A DNA stretch of 64,000 nt from Luzula sylvatica. Its lineage: Eukaryota; Streptophyta; Magnoliopsida; Poales; Juncaceae. Positions 50,715 to 62,919 of the stretch are shown here, one piece after another. The stretch spans positions 12,753,591 through 12,817,590 of the forward strand of contig OX326957.1 of the NCBI GenBank assembly GCA_946800325.1. Direction: 5' to 3'. The position numbers were made by a program, and so were the translations under genes. Below the pieces are notes generated by a model, which ran no database searches, had not been told where the DNA came from, and was given only the letters and a program-made list of their open reading frames with translations. Position 1 is the stretch's first letter. Each line of letters begins with the position of its first letter.

Positions 50715-51390
50715 CATTATCGGATCGGGTATAGACTCATTTATATCATTATCCATCATAATCGGATAATATCTAAACCCAACCCGTTTATTAAACGAAT
50801 AATTTACCCGTTCCATTTAGTACCAGCGGATTTTCGAATTATTCGTGAAAATTTTATTTGTGCATAAACATAAACAAAACCATTGAAAATATACTAATAC
50901 AAAATAAATTTCTGAAATTAAGATAACATAACATAACATAACTTAATAATATCACTAAATAACTCACACAAAATACACAACAAAAAATTTAAAATCACAT
51001 AAAATAAAATTATGACGTCACTTCACTGATCGATTGTTTCCTTCCTCACGATCACTTATGACATGCATAATTAAATTATAATATTTATCAAATTACAAAA
51101 ATAAGATTGATTTTAAAATTAAATTGTAAGTATAATATAAGTATCAATCGATTTCGGGTCGCATATACCGACTATTCGGATATGAGCTCATCCTTACCCT
51201 ATCCGTATATGTGCCGGGTATTATTAATCGGGTAATATCCGTCCTGTTGTCAGGTACCCGTCGTGTATTATTAATCAGGTACCCGTCAGATATTATTTAA
51301 ACGGGTATTATCTAATCTGTCTGGATCGAATACCCGTTAGACACGATCAATATCCAATCCATTCACATCCCTACATCCAAATTTGTATGG
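50715..51390. repeat. Probable fold-back TE rich in GGGTATnnTCGG motifs
   Basis: Left part TATCGGATCGGGTATAG and CCCAACCCGTTTAT, right part CGGGTATTATTAATCGGGTA, GGTACCCGTCAGATATT and GATCAATATCCAATCCATTC before CACATCCCTA. This is the composition of common plant GGGTA-type element ends. The borders are approximate and no target duplication was found. Confidence 0.35.
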
Positions 51391-51753
51391 TTTTGAAAGT
51401 AGACTTGTCCTAATCACAGTCATGTCCATTTGCACCAATAAACTTATCCAAATTTGAATTTCATGTATCCATAATTAACCATAAATAAATAAATAAAGGA
51501 ATGAGAAATTATTTATTTTAGTATGAACATGCAAGATGCATGGGCAGGGAGTTCCAGCCCATTCCTAAGTTTAGGGAAATTCGCTGAAGGTCCCTGCATT
51601 ATGCCCAAATTGTAAAAACAGTCCATTTAATTTTGAAGTGAGAATAGATCAACGGTAGGTAGGGCTTTATATGTATTTTTCACATTTCAAATTTTTATTT
51701 TGGTAATTTTTAGTAATACATGAAATACCCGCAAAAATATATATTATTTTTAT

Positions 51754-51986
51754 GGGGAATGCTACGATAGACTCATTTTCTTATCATGGACCCATTTTCA
51801 AAAAAAAAAAAATTCGAATATTTGTGAAATAATGATATTTTTTGTAAGATTCCAGTGTATATTTATCATTTAATGTTATTCAAAACATAAATTTTGTAGA
51901 ATTAATTAATAAATAGCTAAAATTTTTAAAATAATTTTTTGAAAATGGGTCCATGATAAGAAAATGAGTCTATCATATCACTCTCC
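51754..51986. mobile_element. 233-bp MITE with 9-bp target duplication
   Basis: Inverted ends GGGGAATGCTACGATAGACTC and, complementing the right end, GGAGAGTGATATGATAGACTC continue through ATTTTCTTATCATGGACCCA and TTTTCAAAAAA on both arms. The flanks are TATTTTTAT (51745-51753) and TATTTTTGT (51987-51995), a 9-bp duplication with one mismatch, as in Mutator-like elements. Confidence 0.75.
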
Positions 51987-52698
51987 TATTTTTGTATATT
52001 TCAGAACAAAAAAGAAAGAGGGCATATACTGTGCCACCAGATTTCAAAACAATATCTCCAATTTCTTAATTAACTCACTTAATAACTTTTGAATTAACAC
52101 ATGCGAATTAATTAACGTGATAATTAATATCTATTTGGATTAATAAATGATTAATTAATATTTAAAATTATTAATTTAATGTTTTTTTATTAATTGAGAT
52201 GTTAATCGAGGATATAGTGTTGAAATTTCATGGCAAAATAGAATTTCCCAAAAAGAAATGAGTGATTGGATCGGTGCAATTTGGAAGAATCACACTAGAC
52301 TTGTTCTAATTGGACCGATATTCGTCGTCTTTGCAAAAGATTACGTGAAAGCTTGTACTATTTTGTATTTTGCGCCGACTCATCAGAATCTATATATTTG
52401 CGTGCAAAATATCCATTTACATCGTCTTCTTTAACTATATTAATCTCATCTAGTATTAAAAATAAAAATGAAATAAAATTCAATAAACAAAACACTATTT
52501 AGTTATTATCATTGTTATGATTATCAAGCAATTTGCTAAGTCACAATCGAATCAATCATACATAAACAAATTATTTTTTTTAGGAAGAATTCTGACCACA
52601 AATTATGTTTACTTTTTTATTTAATTTTTATAGGAAATTAATGGGACGCGAGCCCACCAATTTTAACTTATAAGGCTTTGGACAAAACAAACAAATTA

Positions 52699-52884
52699 TT
52701 ACACGTGTAAAGAATTCATTTTGTCTTGCATGAAATATCTCTGTACAGAGGACCTAAATTTTTGATCCAATTCGTAAAAATCTTTGATGTCATCGTCTTC
52801 TTGAATTTTCAACTTCAATGCCATTGACGGATCAAGAATGCAAACAATATAGTAATATTGCAAATATAAATGAGCTAGGCCCAA
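52699..52884 (-). CDS. Short ORF of unknown identity
   Basis: 61 codons ending at a stop at 52699. The last 40 residues (ALKLKIQEDDDIKDFYELDQ, then KFRSSVQRYF) have the mixed composition of real coding sequence rather than AT-driven bias, and the frame ends QDKMNSLHV. I recognise no family and no splice partner. It may be the 3' exon of a decayed gene or transposon ORF. Confidence 0.2.
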   Translation of the reverse strand: MGLAHLYLQYYYIVCILDPSMALKLKIQEDDDIKDFYELDQKFRSSVQRYFMQDKMNSLHV

Positions 52885-54017
52885 TTTTCATTCAATAAAA
52901 AAATGAGATATTTTATTCTTCATCCGAAAATTATATTCGTTTCTTTCCCAATGAAAAGATTTCGTTCCTAATTTTTCTCTTGTGAACCTCATCAATTTTT
53001 TTGTCAAAACAATCCTAATTTTTTTTTGAACTACAAACACAATAAAAGCAAGCTAGAGCAAACAAATAGTTTTTTCAAGTTTCTTAAAATTCTCAACGGT
53101 AATAATTAATTTTACATAATTTATATTATACTTGCAAAACCTAGAAATAAGAAAAAAAAACTAATCGATAAAATTAGAACAATTACTTGGAGATTTTCAT
53201 GTGTGATTACTATAGTTGTAACATATGTTAGTTTTTAATTGAAAAATTCAAATATTACATTTTGAATATAAATTTATGATTTTATCTTACAGTTGTTCTA
53301 ATATTTAGGATATATTATGTCTTTCATTTTAATTTTGGCGAATGTATACTTCGTTCATCTTCAAATGATGTCCTAATGACCATCTTGTTCCTGCACGTCA
53401 CGGTTCTCTTTTCATCTTGCGAATATTATCAATTTGAATCTATTTGAAAATTGATCATTAGTAATATCAGTATTATTTTGAAACAATGAAATATAATTTG
53501 AAACAACACGAATGACCTATACAAAATACAATAAACAAGTAAAAGGACATAATATTGCGTGCATTCCGATATGTATGTAAAAATACAACATGTCCATAAA
53601 AGATATAATAAACAAATATATTGATATAATGGAAAAATAAAAATGCGTAAAGTTGATGGGCGATATTTGAACGCCAATTCGATGCTCCCATGCATCTTCG
53701 ATATAATAATTACAAAAATCCCTAATTTTTTCGATAATGCAAAAAATCCCCTCACTTTTGAGATATTCAAAAATATTCTTCTAAAACAAACTTTCTCTTT
53801 CAAACACCCTCCTAGAAGTGTTACAGTTAATTTTGTTTGGTGTTAAATTTTTTTGACTAAAATACCCTTCTAATTTTGTAATAATAATTTATTAAATTAT
53901 TTTTATTATTTTTTATTTAAAAAATAATCAAAATTCATTTGATTTATGTGATGTTTTCATTTGATTTTAATATTTTATTTATCGAAATATCCCTTCATTT
54001 GATTTTTTTTTATGTTG
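52885..54017. other. Intergenic, no supported gene
   Basis: AT-rich. Near 53700-53880 are several AAAAATCCCTAATTTTTTCG / AAAATCCCCTCACTTTTGAG phrases of the degenerate motif described elsewhere in the window. Confidence 0.45.
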
Positions 54018-54690
54018 ATGCATGGGTGAAATCAGGGGCAAGATAAATGATTTCTTTACTAATTACAGAATAAGTGTGATCCTTTTGTGTGACAAGGTCA
54101 CAAGTACATGCTTTTCAATGAAATATACATGAACAAACTACTAAATCTAAGATTCCTCGTATATAAATCACATATATTGTTCTATTGTGAGAAATACCCA
54201 TGTAAACAATTTTATGTATTTTTTTCTAAATTTGTGCTCACAATGAACAAAAAAGAAAAATCTTTTAGATATTGGAAGAAATTAATATTTTTCAGAGATT
54301 ATATACAGCTCGTCTATTATTACTCCGAACCGTCATGACCTGTGAAACCATCTTCATCCTTCAACAAAAACCTTAGCCATTGCCATTGATGCACTTGAAG
54401 GTTTCAAGCCCTGCTATTTTTGAGGGAATTTTTGTGTAAGGTTTTAAGTCCTCTTCATTGCCGCTGACCGAGTCGAAACATTAAAAGGGCCGTGAATTTT
54501 ATAATTTTATTTTTATTTGACGAACCGTATGGTGTTCATCTTGTAAAATTAGAATTAGTCGTTAGTATGTTTGAAAAAATGAGAACTTCGAGTCGACACG
54601 GCGAACTTCAATTGATGAAGTGGCACAGTGAAGACGTGCAGAGTTGAAGACAATCTTCAATCATCACTTCGTTTAATCAGGATAAATATT
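54018..54690 (+). repeat. Repeat R, copy 1
   Basis: GCATGGGTGAAATCAGGGGC through GATATTGGAAGAAATTAATA and AAACCATCTTCATCCTTCAA recurs at 55815-56600 and 58524-59470. This copy is outside the PNET2 tandem unit and is separated from copy 2 by a Helitron-like fragment. A frame containing NKKE(K/T)xFRYWKKLIFFRDYIQL recurs in the copies but is not a recognisable protein. Confidence 0.8.
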
Positions 54691-55049
54691 AAAACATATA
54701 TACCAATGTTCAATGTGATAAATGGCTAAATGTTAAATTGTTTAACACAATATATCATCAAAGATGAATGATTCAAACCTCATTGATATCACAAATAAAA
54801 ATTAATATACAAATATCTATGATTAATGGATCATATTTTGCTTAAAAAAACAAAAGAAAATATATTAAAACATATATGTGTAGGGTTATATGTAAGTAAA
54901 CAGACAAGTAAATTAAATACCCGTAATGTTTAATTTATATTGAACACGAAAATTTATGCTTAAAAAAAAAGTTATATCTTGAGTTATGTTTAATTAATAT
55001 TTAAACAGATAAGTGAATATTACCGATTTGCCCCTATTTGAAAATTTTG

Positions 55050-55732
55050 TCAATACTTGTTGCTCAAGTTTGGAAATTGATCGGTAGTAATATTATATGA
55101 TATTCTTATAATTATAACTTTTTAAAAGTAAATAATAATACTTAAAATTCTATTATGTGAATATGATACTTAAAATTCTATCATGTAAATATGCATTTTT
55201 TTTCACATGATATATTACAAATTCAACTTATGAAATATAGTATGTATGAACTATGATAATATGGAAGTTAATATAAAAAAAACAAATATTTTGATGAATT
55301 TTTAAAATTAAATTTCTAAAAATAATATTAATACATAGTGTGTGCTTTAAAATATTACGTATTAAGCTATTTGTATTTTATATATAAACTTTTCATTTTT
55401 CATTGCATTCACATTTGATAATTCAATTTTATGTGCAATGATAAACAATTGAATAAATCTGGTCTAATGTGAACCTAGCAAATAATAATAATTCGCGTCA
55501 TTAATGTATGATGATGTGTCATTCTAGAAATAATTAAAACACTGTGTAAAATAATGGACACATAAATAATTACAAATAAATTATGATTATAAAAAATCAT
55601 TGATTAATTAATGATCTAAATCTTGCCACATTTTATAATGTAATAGTATATATGAATGTGATGATGTGGCATAAAGAAATTCCACAAAATTGAGTTTGTT
55701 GGGTCCAAAATAATGGCGTGGGTAAATATTGA
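55050..55732 (-). mobile_element. Helitron-like element, 5' part, related to 9311-11098
   Basis: On the minus strand it starts TCAATATTTACCCACGCC at 55732 after A, and the interior shares GTATGTATGAACTATG, AATGTATGATGATGTG, TTCATTGCATTCACATTTGA and TAAACAATT blocks with 10300-11098. The 3' hairpin end is not visible, so the copy is truncated or decayed. Confidence 0.45.
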
Positions 55733-55770
55733 TAATGAACATGTGGTGTTATCAAACATTGTGCTGAACA

Positions 55771-58480
55771 TAACTAATGTGTTGATCATTTATGTTAAAT
55801 GACTATCTAGACAATGCATGGGTGAAATCAGGGGCAAGATAAATGATTTCTTTACTAATTACAGATAAGTGTGATCCTTTTTGTGTGACAAGGTCACAAG
55901 TTCAGGCTTTTCGATGAAATAGACATGAGCAAACTACTTCATCATCTAAGATTCCTCACAAGTCATATATATTGCTCTAATTTCTCTATTGTGAGAAATA
56001 CCCATGTAAACAATTTTATGCATTTTTCCCTAAATTTGTGCTCAAAATGAACAAAAAAGAAACATATTTTAGATATTGGAAGAAATTAATATTTTTCAGA
56101 GATTATATACAGCTCATCTATTATTACTCGCAACCCTCACGACCCGTAAAAACCATCTTCATCCTTCAATACAAACCCCAGCCATTGCCATTGATCCACT
56201 CAAAGTTTTCAAGCCCTCTTCTTTAATCTTTCTATCCAACGAGAGCTAAAGTGTGTCGTGCTATGAATTTTATTTCGGGGGAATTTAATGTTTCAAATCC
56301 TTTTCATTGCCATTGATGCAGTCAAAAGTTTCAAGCCCTCTTCTTTATTTAATATAACTCTAACGTGTATACCTAACTATTCGACAAATCCATGAAATAT
56401 AATATCATATATATTATTGTAATTAATATAACTCAACGTGTTGTTAATTATATAGTATTTTATATTATAATTATTATATCCCAGGTTTTATAATTTGGTA
56501 AGGTTGTTCAACTCGTAAAATTAGAATTTGTGGAAGACATGCGCAATCGATGTTGAAGATAATCTTCAATCATCACTTAGTTTAATCTAGATAAATATTA
56601 ACAACATATCAATTATGTATTTTAATTTAGAATAGACCAAGCAGTAGATCTAAAGAAATAATGCCATGAATATTTATTTTACTTGGATCTAGATCTAGAT
56701 ATACTGTCATATGATTATCTTTTTTATTTAAGATAACATATGTAGTAGATTAGGAAAATTAAAGAGACATTTATTACAAGTTATCCTGTACTTACCAAGC
56801 AAAGCTCGTCCTAAAACCCTAAACCCTAAATCCTAAATCAACAATGAATACCAAATACAGATAGTCAACCAATTACACAAACTCTGCCGGTTCACCGCCA
56901 CCTAAGTAGACCAAGTCCGTTGTTAATATTCTCAATCTCCTCTGATGAGTCGGACGAGCTCTCCACGGACTCATCATCATCAGTAGCACTCTCTCGGTCC
57001 ACATGGACACGGTGCGCGTTCTCCACCGTCCACCTGGCGAAATCCGAACTGGATGCCAATTGAGCCAGAGCCTTGTTCGTACTATCTTGCGTGAACTGGT
57101 CCCACTCTCTCTTCGTGTATTTTCTTCTGGGTACGTCATGGAATGACGAATAGTAATCTTGATCTTGCTTCTTAACCATTTTCCTTTTTAACGGCGTCGT
57201 AGAGTTAACTTGACCTGCAAGATTCAGAATTTCGCCGTCAAATTTTACGCTAAAAAGATTTATAGAAAAAAGGCAGAATTTCATCAAAAAAGTGAAATTT
57301 CAAAAATACCCCTATACAACCCTCTAAATATCATGGATACCCCTAAATTTAAACTTTTAGTTAATAACTTAACGTTTTACCCTTGTATCAATATAGTAGT
57401 TATATAAAATTTTGAGAATAGTATTGATTTCAGCAATGATTTTTGGAAAGAAATTATGAAATATTATTTTAGGGCAAAAATGATACAACAGGGGTATATG
57501 TGATATTTTAAGAATTTTTATAGAGGTAATCATGATATTTGAAGGGGGATTCACGACATTTGAAAGGATTTGCAAGGGTATTTGTGAAATTTTACATTAT
57601 TGAGGGGTACATGTGAAATTGCGCCTAAAAAAATTACCTCCTTTTTGTAAATTAAAACCAGGGGATTTGGTTATAAATTCAGGTTGTCTCCCTTAAGGAG
57701 AGAGTTGATTTTGTTTTCCTTGCCAGAAACCTCCTTTATTACTCGACAATGCTACTTTCCTCCTGAAAATATAAATAATTATAAATTATAAAAATGGATA
57801 GAATTAATAAACTAAAATTTGTTGTTATTTTACTGACGAGTTTCTTGGAGAGAGAAACAGGGAAGATATGAAGTAGCTCACACCCCAAGACGCACCGAGT
57901 CCACCCAACGCGAGAAGAGGATCCAACGAACTCTGTTAGAAAAAATCAAGTTAGTTAAAGCAATAAAAGGGTAAAATTGTAATTTTGATAAAAATACCTG
58001 AAGGATGAAAAAGAGAGAAACGATACGCATCGACCAACGAACGAATTGAGCTATGCCAGTATCGACTTTTCCATTTTCAGAAACGACGAATTTTCTGACG
58101 ACCCAATATCCTAACGCCACGCCAGCTAGGACAACTCCTACTATTAGAAATACCGATACCTACAAAAAATAAATAATTAGAAATGATTAATTTAATTTTA
58201 AGTTTGAATTACTTTAGAGGGACTTACAGGACTATGCATTTCTTCGCTCAGGCCGAAATTTGCGAGAATTGCATTTACCAGTGTAGAGAAGTAATGTGCG
58301 ATATACGAACCAATACCTAGCTAAATGTTTTAACAATTAAAAAAGGAAACAAATAATTAGTACTATTTTGAAAAAAATTTGAATTTTGAATTTTTGAAAT
58401 CTTACCACAGAACCGTAAATGGCTAAATACAAGAGATTCTTCCTTCCCATCGGTAATAATTTCATACCCTGTAACCAAAT
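55771..58480. repeat. Tandem unit 1: repeat R plus 3' half of PNET2
   Basis: Begins ATAACTAATGTGTTGATCAT and ends inside a PNET2 intron at TGTAACCAAAT, where unit 2 begins immediately with AACTAATGTGTTAATCATTTG. The head-to-tail junction is therefore readable at about 58480. Confidence 0.85.
56892..58468 (-). pseudogene. PNET2: 5'-truncated DUF2215/PNET2-like nuclear-envelope protein gene, copy 1, with premature stop
   Basis: Six exons of the C-terminal half of a NEMP/DUF2215 protein, an inner nuclear membrane family (PNET2 in plants): 58468-58406 (KLLPMGRKNLLYLAIYGS), 58320-58228 (LGIGSYIAHYFSTLVNAI, NFGLSEEMHSP), 58159-57998 (VSVFLIVGVVLAGVALGYWV, then KVDTGIAQFVRWSMRIVS), 57932-57838 (SSLDPLLALGG), 57762-57638 (FWQGKQNQLS) and 57214-56892 (YTKREWDQFTQDSTNKALAQ, SSDFARWTVENAHR). 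Borders are GT-AG and phases match, 861 nt in all, but exon 5 has an in-frame TAA at 57693-57695 where copy 2 has TAT. The signal peptide and N-terminal lumenal domain are missing because unit 2 begins right upstream of the first exon. The gene is therefore dead twice over. Confidence 0.8.
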
Positions 58481-61456
58481 AACTAATGTGTTAATCATTT
58501 GTGTTAAATGACTATCTAGACAATGCATGGGTGAAATCAAGGGCAAGATAAATGATTTCTTTACTAATTACAGAATAAGTGTGATCCTTTTTGTGTGACA
58601 AGGTCACAATTATAGGCTTTTCAATGAAATAGACATGAGCATACTACTACATCATCTAAGATTCCTCATAAGTCATATATATTGCTCTAATTGCTCTGTT
58701 GTGAGAAATACCCATGTAAACAATTTTATGCATTTTCCCCTAAATTTGTGCTCACAATGAAAAAAAAAAAGAAACATCTTTTAGATATTGGAAGAAATTA
58801 ATATTTTTCAGACATTATATACAGCTCATCTATTATTACTCGGAACCCTCACGACCCGTGAAAACCATCTTCATCCTTCAATAAAAACCCCAGCCATTGC
58901 CATTGATGCACTCAAAGTTTTCAAGCCCTCTTCTTTAATCTTGTTTTCTAACTACCACTAAACTCCATAATGGTGCGAGTTCTATTTCTGGGGGAATTTT
59001 TGTACAAGGATTCAAGTCCTTTTTATCGTCATTGATGCAGTCAAAAGTTACAAGCCCTCTTCTTTAATTAATATAATAGTATAAGCTATAATATAATAAA
59101 TTCATGAAATATAATAGCATATATTATTGTAATTAATATAACTCAACATGTTGTTAATTATATAGTATTTTATATTATAATTATTATATCCCGGGTTTTA
59201 TAATGTGGTAAATTCTAAATATTTGTAAAGTATTAACCTCAGATTAAATTCGTGATGTGTATTTGTTGTAAATGTTATAATTTTATTTTTATTTGACAAA
59301 CCGTAAGTTGCTCAACTTGTAAAATTATAATTAGTCGTTAGTATATTTGAAGAAATGAAAACTTCAATTGATGAAGTGGTGCAGCAAAAACATGTGGAAT
59401 CGAAGTTGACGATAATCTTCAAACATCACTTAGTTTAAGCTAGAAAATATTAACAACACATCATTATGTATTTTAATTTAGACTAGACCATGAATATTTA
59501 TTTTATTTGGATCTAGATATACTGTCATATGATTATTGTTTTATTTAAAGATAACATAAGTATTGTTATAATTTGAAAACTTGTTTAAATATTTCGAAAC
59601 GGACCAACATCAAATTCAAACATCAGTCCATTCCATAGTAGTAGATTAGGAAAATTAAAGAGACATTTATTACAAGTTATCCTGTACTTACCTAGCAAAG
59701 CTCTTCCTAAAACCCTAAACCCTAAATCAACAACGAATACCAAATACAGATAATCAACCAATTACACAAACTCCGCCGGTTCACCGCCACCTAAGTAGAC
59801 CAAGTCCGTTGTTAATATTCTCAATCTCCTCTGATGAGTCGTACGAGCTCTCCACAGACTCATCATCATCAGTAGCGCTGTCTCGGTCCACATGGACCCG
59901 GTGCGCGTTCTCCACCGTCCACCTGGCGAAATCCGAACTGGATGCCAATTGAGCCAGAGCTTTGTTCGTACTATCTTGCGTGAACTGGTCCCACTCTCTC
60001 TTCGTGTATTTTCTTCTGGGTACGTTATGGAATGACGAATAGTAATCTTGATCTTGCTTTTTAACCATTTTCCTTTTTAACGGCATCGTAGAGTTAACTT
60101 GACCTACGAGATTCAGAATTTCGCCGTCAAATTTTACGCTAAAAAGATTTAAAGAAGAAAGGCTGAATTTCAAGTATACCCCTCAAAAAAGTGAAACTTC
60201 ATAAATACCCCTATACAACCCTGTAAATATCATGGATACCCCTAAATTTAAACTTTTAGTTAATAACTTGTTAACTTTTTCATTTTACGCTTATATCAAT
60301 ATAGTAGTTATTTACAATTTTGAGAATAGTATTGATTTCAGCAATGATTTTTGGACAGAAATTATGAAATATTATTTTAGAGTGAAAGTTCTTCATTATC
60401 ATAGAAAAATAATTTAAAAAATTAGGTAATTGACATATTACTAGCGAGAAAGACGTTGATGGTCTATAAATGATATAACAGGGGTATATGTGATATTTTA
60501 AGAATTTTATAGGGGTAATCATGATATTTGAAGGGGTATTCATGACATTTGAAAGGATTTGCAAGGGTATTTGTGAAATTTTACATTATTGAGGGGTATA
60601 TGTGAAATTGCGCCTAAAAAAATTTACCTCCTTTTTGTAAATTAAAACCAGGGGATTTGGTTATAAATTCGGGTTGTCTCCCATAAGGAGAGAGTTGATT
60701 TTGTTTTCCTTGCCAGAAGCCTTCTTTATTAGTCGACAATACTACTTTCCTCCTGAAAATATAAATAATTATAAATTATAAAAATGGATAGAATTAATAA
60801 ACTAAAATTTGTTGTTATTTTACTGACGAGTTTCTTGGAGAGAGAAACAGGGAAGATATGAAGTAGCTCATACACCAAGACGCGCCGAGTCCACCCAATG
60901 CGAGAAGAGGATCCAACGAACTCTGTTAGAAAGAATCAAGTTAGTGAAAGCAATAAAAGGGTAAAATTGTAATTTTGCTAAATATACCTGAAGGATGAAA
61001 AAGAGAGAAACGATACGCATCGACCAACGAACGAATTGAGCTATGCCAGTATCGACTTTTCCATTTTCAGAAACAACGAATTTTCTGACGACCCAATATC
61101 CTAACGCCGCGCCAGCTAGGACAACTCCTACTATTAGAAATACCGATACCTAAAAAAGTAAATAATTAGAAATGATTAATTTGATTTTAAATTTGAATTA
61201 ATTTAGAGGGGACTTACAGGATTATGCATTTCTTCGCTCAGACCGAAATTTGCGAGAATTGCATTGACCAATGTAGAGAAGTAATGTGCGATATACGAAC
61301 CAATACCAAGCTAATTTAAAAAGGAAACAAATAATTAGTACTATTTTAAACAAAATTTGAATTTTGAATTTTGAAATCTTACCACAGAGCCGTAAATGGC
61401 TAAATACAAGAGATTCTTCCTTCCCATTGGTAATAATTTCATACCCTGTAACCAAA
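58481..61456. repeat. Tandem unit 2: repeat R plus 3' half of PNET2
   Basis: Direct repeat of 55771-58480, somewhat longer through indels such as the extra sequence at 59200-59300 and 60400-60480. It too stops just upstream of the first visible PNET2 exon. Confidence 0.85.
59781..61445 (-). pseudogene. PNET2: 5'-truncated DUF2215/PNET2-like gene, copy 2, open reading frame retained
   Basis: Same six exons as copy 1: 61445-61383, 61310-61218, 61149-60988, 60922-60828, 60752-60628, 60103-59781. All phases close and no stop interrupts, giving 286 residues, with a potential internal start at the Met of MKLLPMGRKN (61442). Membrane segments lie in exons 2-4 and an acidic Ser/Asp-rich tail (DDDESVESSYDSSEEIEN) in the last. 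Full-length family members also have an N-terminal signal peptide and lumenal beta domain. No exons for these are found between 61445 and the unrelated plus-strand sequence beginning near 61530. It is most likely a truncated pseudogene, though a short membrane protein could be made if transcribed. Confidence 0.75.
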
Positions 61457-61529
61457 CAAAAACAATAATTTAGTCGAAAATAATTATAAAATGAAAAAAT
61501 AAATTTAAATTAATATAATGCAACCCTTT

Positions 61530-62918
61530 TTGCGCTTCTCTCATAGAGCCACGTCACCCTCTTATTCTGGGCCGTTCGATCAAGATCGGACGGTCTAAAA
61601 TTGAATGAACCCGGCTTACATGATCCATGTTATGTTGTTATGGCACGGTTCATATGGACCAAGTCCACCCGGCCTTGAAATGGCCTCAGCCACTTACACC
61701 CCCTTCCCCTCTTCTCTCTCTTCATTTCGACGACAACAAAGAAGAAAAAATCGACGGAAACCCTAGAGGCGAAAAGGGCGAAAAAGAGACGAATCTGACG
61801 CCGAACAGGCGCGACGACGCCGGTGGACGGCGACGATCTCCATGGCAGGAACGTGCGTCGCTCTGCCTCTCTCTTTCAACCCTCTGAAGGAATCAAAACC
61901 CTAGGGTTTTTTGGCGGTTTCGTTCGAGGTCTTTGCGTCGCTTCTGACTTTTTTGCCAGGGACGCGTCGCCTCCCTCTGTCTCTGTTCGAACTGAAATCC
62001 GTCGCCACATAAGTTGGATCCAGTGGTCTCAGTTTTTGTCTCGGTCAATCTCTCTTCTCTGTCAATCGCTCATGTAAGTTTCTCTTGCTATTTTGCTTTG
62101 TCTACGTTCTCTTCTGATTTTGCTTCTCTTAGTGGGTGATTAGGTAGGTAAGAGTTGGTTTATTTTGTTTGTAATTTCAGATCGACAAACAGAAGATCTG
62201 ATTTTGCTATTTTCTAATTAAGATTTAGAATGGTTATGCTTTGTTTAATGATTATCCTATTTTTATGCAGTTGGTAACGACGAATCGGGGCTTCAAATCC
62301 CACATGCCCTGTCAAATATCGAAGTTAAAACTCTAACCTCAATGTTGCTGATTTTTGGCCAATATTAGTATTTCGACTTATTTTTTTGTCATTTTTTCCG
62401 ATGAAATAATTAGGTTCCCGAGAGGAAAAGACCGGACAAAGTAACCAGGACCTGTTTTCAGATCTCAAGTGTGCACCATCTGATTGCAGGAGCTTTTTTG
62501 TAAGTTTCCGCATCACATTGAGGTTCAGTTTGTTAATTTATTATTTGTTTTTTTTTATTAATTTCAAAAATCTCAGTTTTTTTTTTCAGATCCTAAAGTG
62601 ATTGTTAATTGAATTGGTGCCGTGGATCGATTGACGCGGATTTAGTCGTTGACCATGCACACCAGGTTTGTTCTATTATAAATGTAACTAATTTGGATGG
62701 TTATATGATTTTTTTTATAAGGTGTTTTTTGTAATTTTGTAATTTTAATTTTCGATAATGTATAGCCACACAAGCACAAGTTTCATTTGGAGCCATAAAT
62801 TCGGCAAAGCCGTTTAATATCCCCAATTTTTTATATACTGGTAAATCAAGTAAAACATTTTTTTGGACTAAATTGCATATATAAATCGTGCTAACAATTT
62901 ACTTTATCTATCTTTTTA
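61530..62918 (+). other. CT-rich leader-like region, possibly 5' non-coding exons
   Basis: 61560-61680 is promoter-like and 61690-62080 has the look of a plant 5' leader (CCCCTTCCCCTCTTCTCTCT, GAAACCCTAGAGGCG). A strong donor CATGTAAGTTT is at about 62071 and later acceptor-like TTATGCAG and TTTTTTTCAG sites are near 62270 and 62590. No frame over the region gives a recognisable protein. It may belong to the RPC4-like fragment downstream. Confidence 0.35.
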
Positions 62919-62919
62919 G

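Noticed and set aside
56812..56836. AAACCCTAAACCCTAAATCC, telomere-like repeat (also near 59710)
   Set aside because: Only two to three units within plant leader-like sequence; too short to call an interstitial telomere, and the second occurrence is explained by the tandem duplication.
56873..57139. Alternative minus-strand frame in the last PNET2 exon ending AEFV
   Set aside because: The overlapping frame with REWDQFTQDSTNKALAQL matches the DUF2215 C-terminus and joins in phase with the upstream exons; this one does not.
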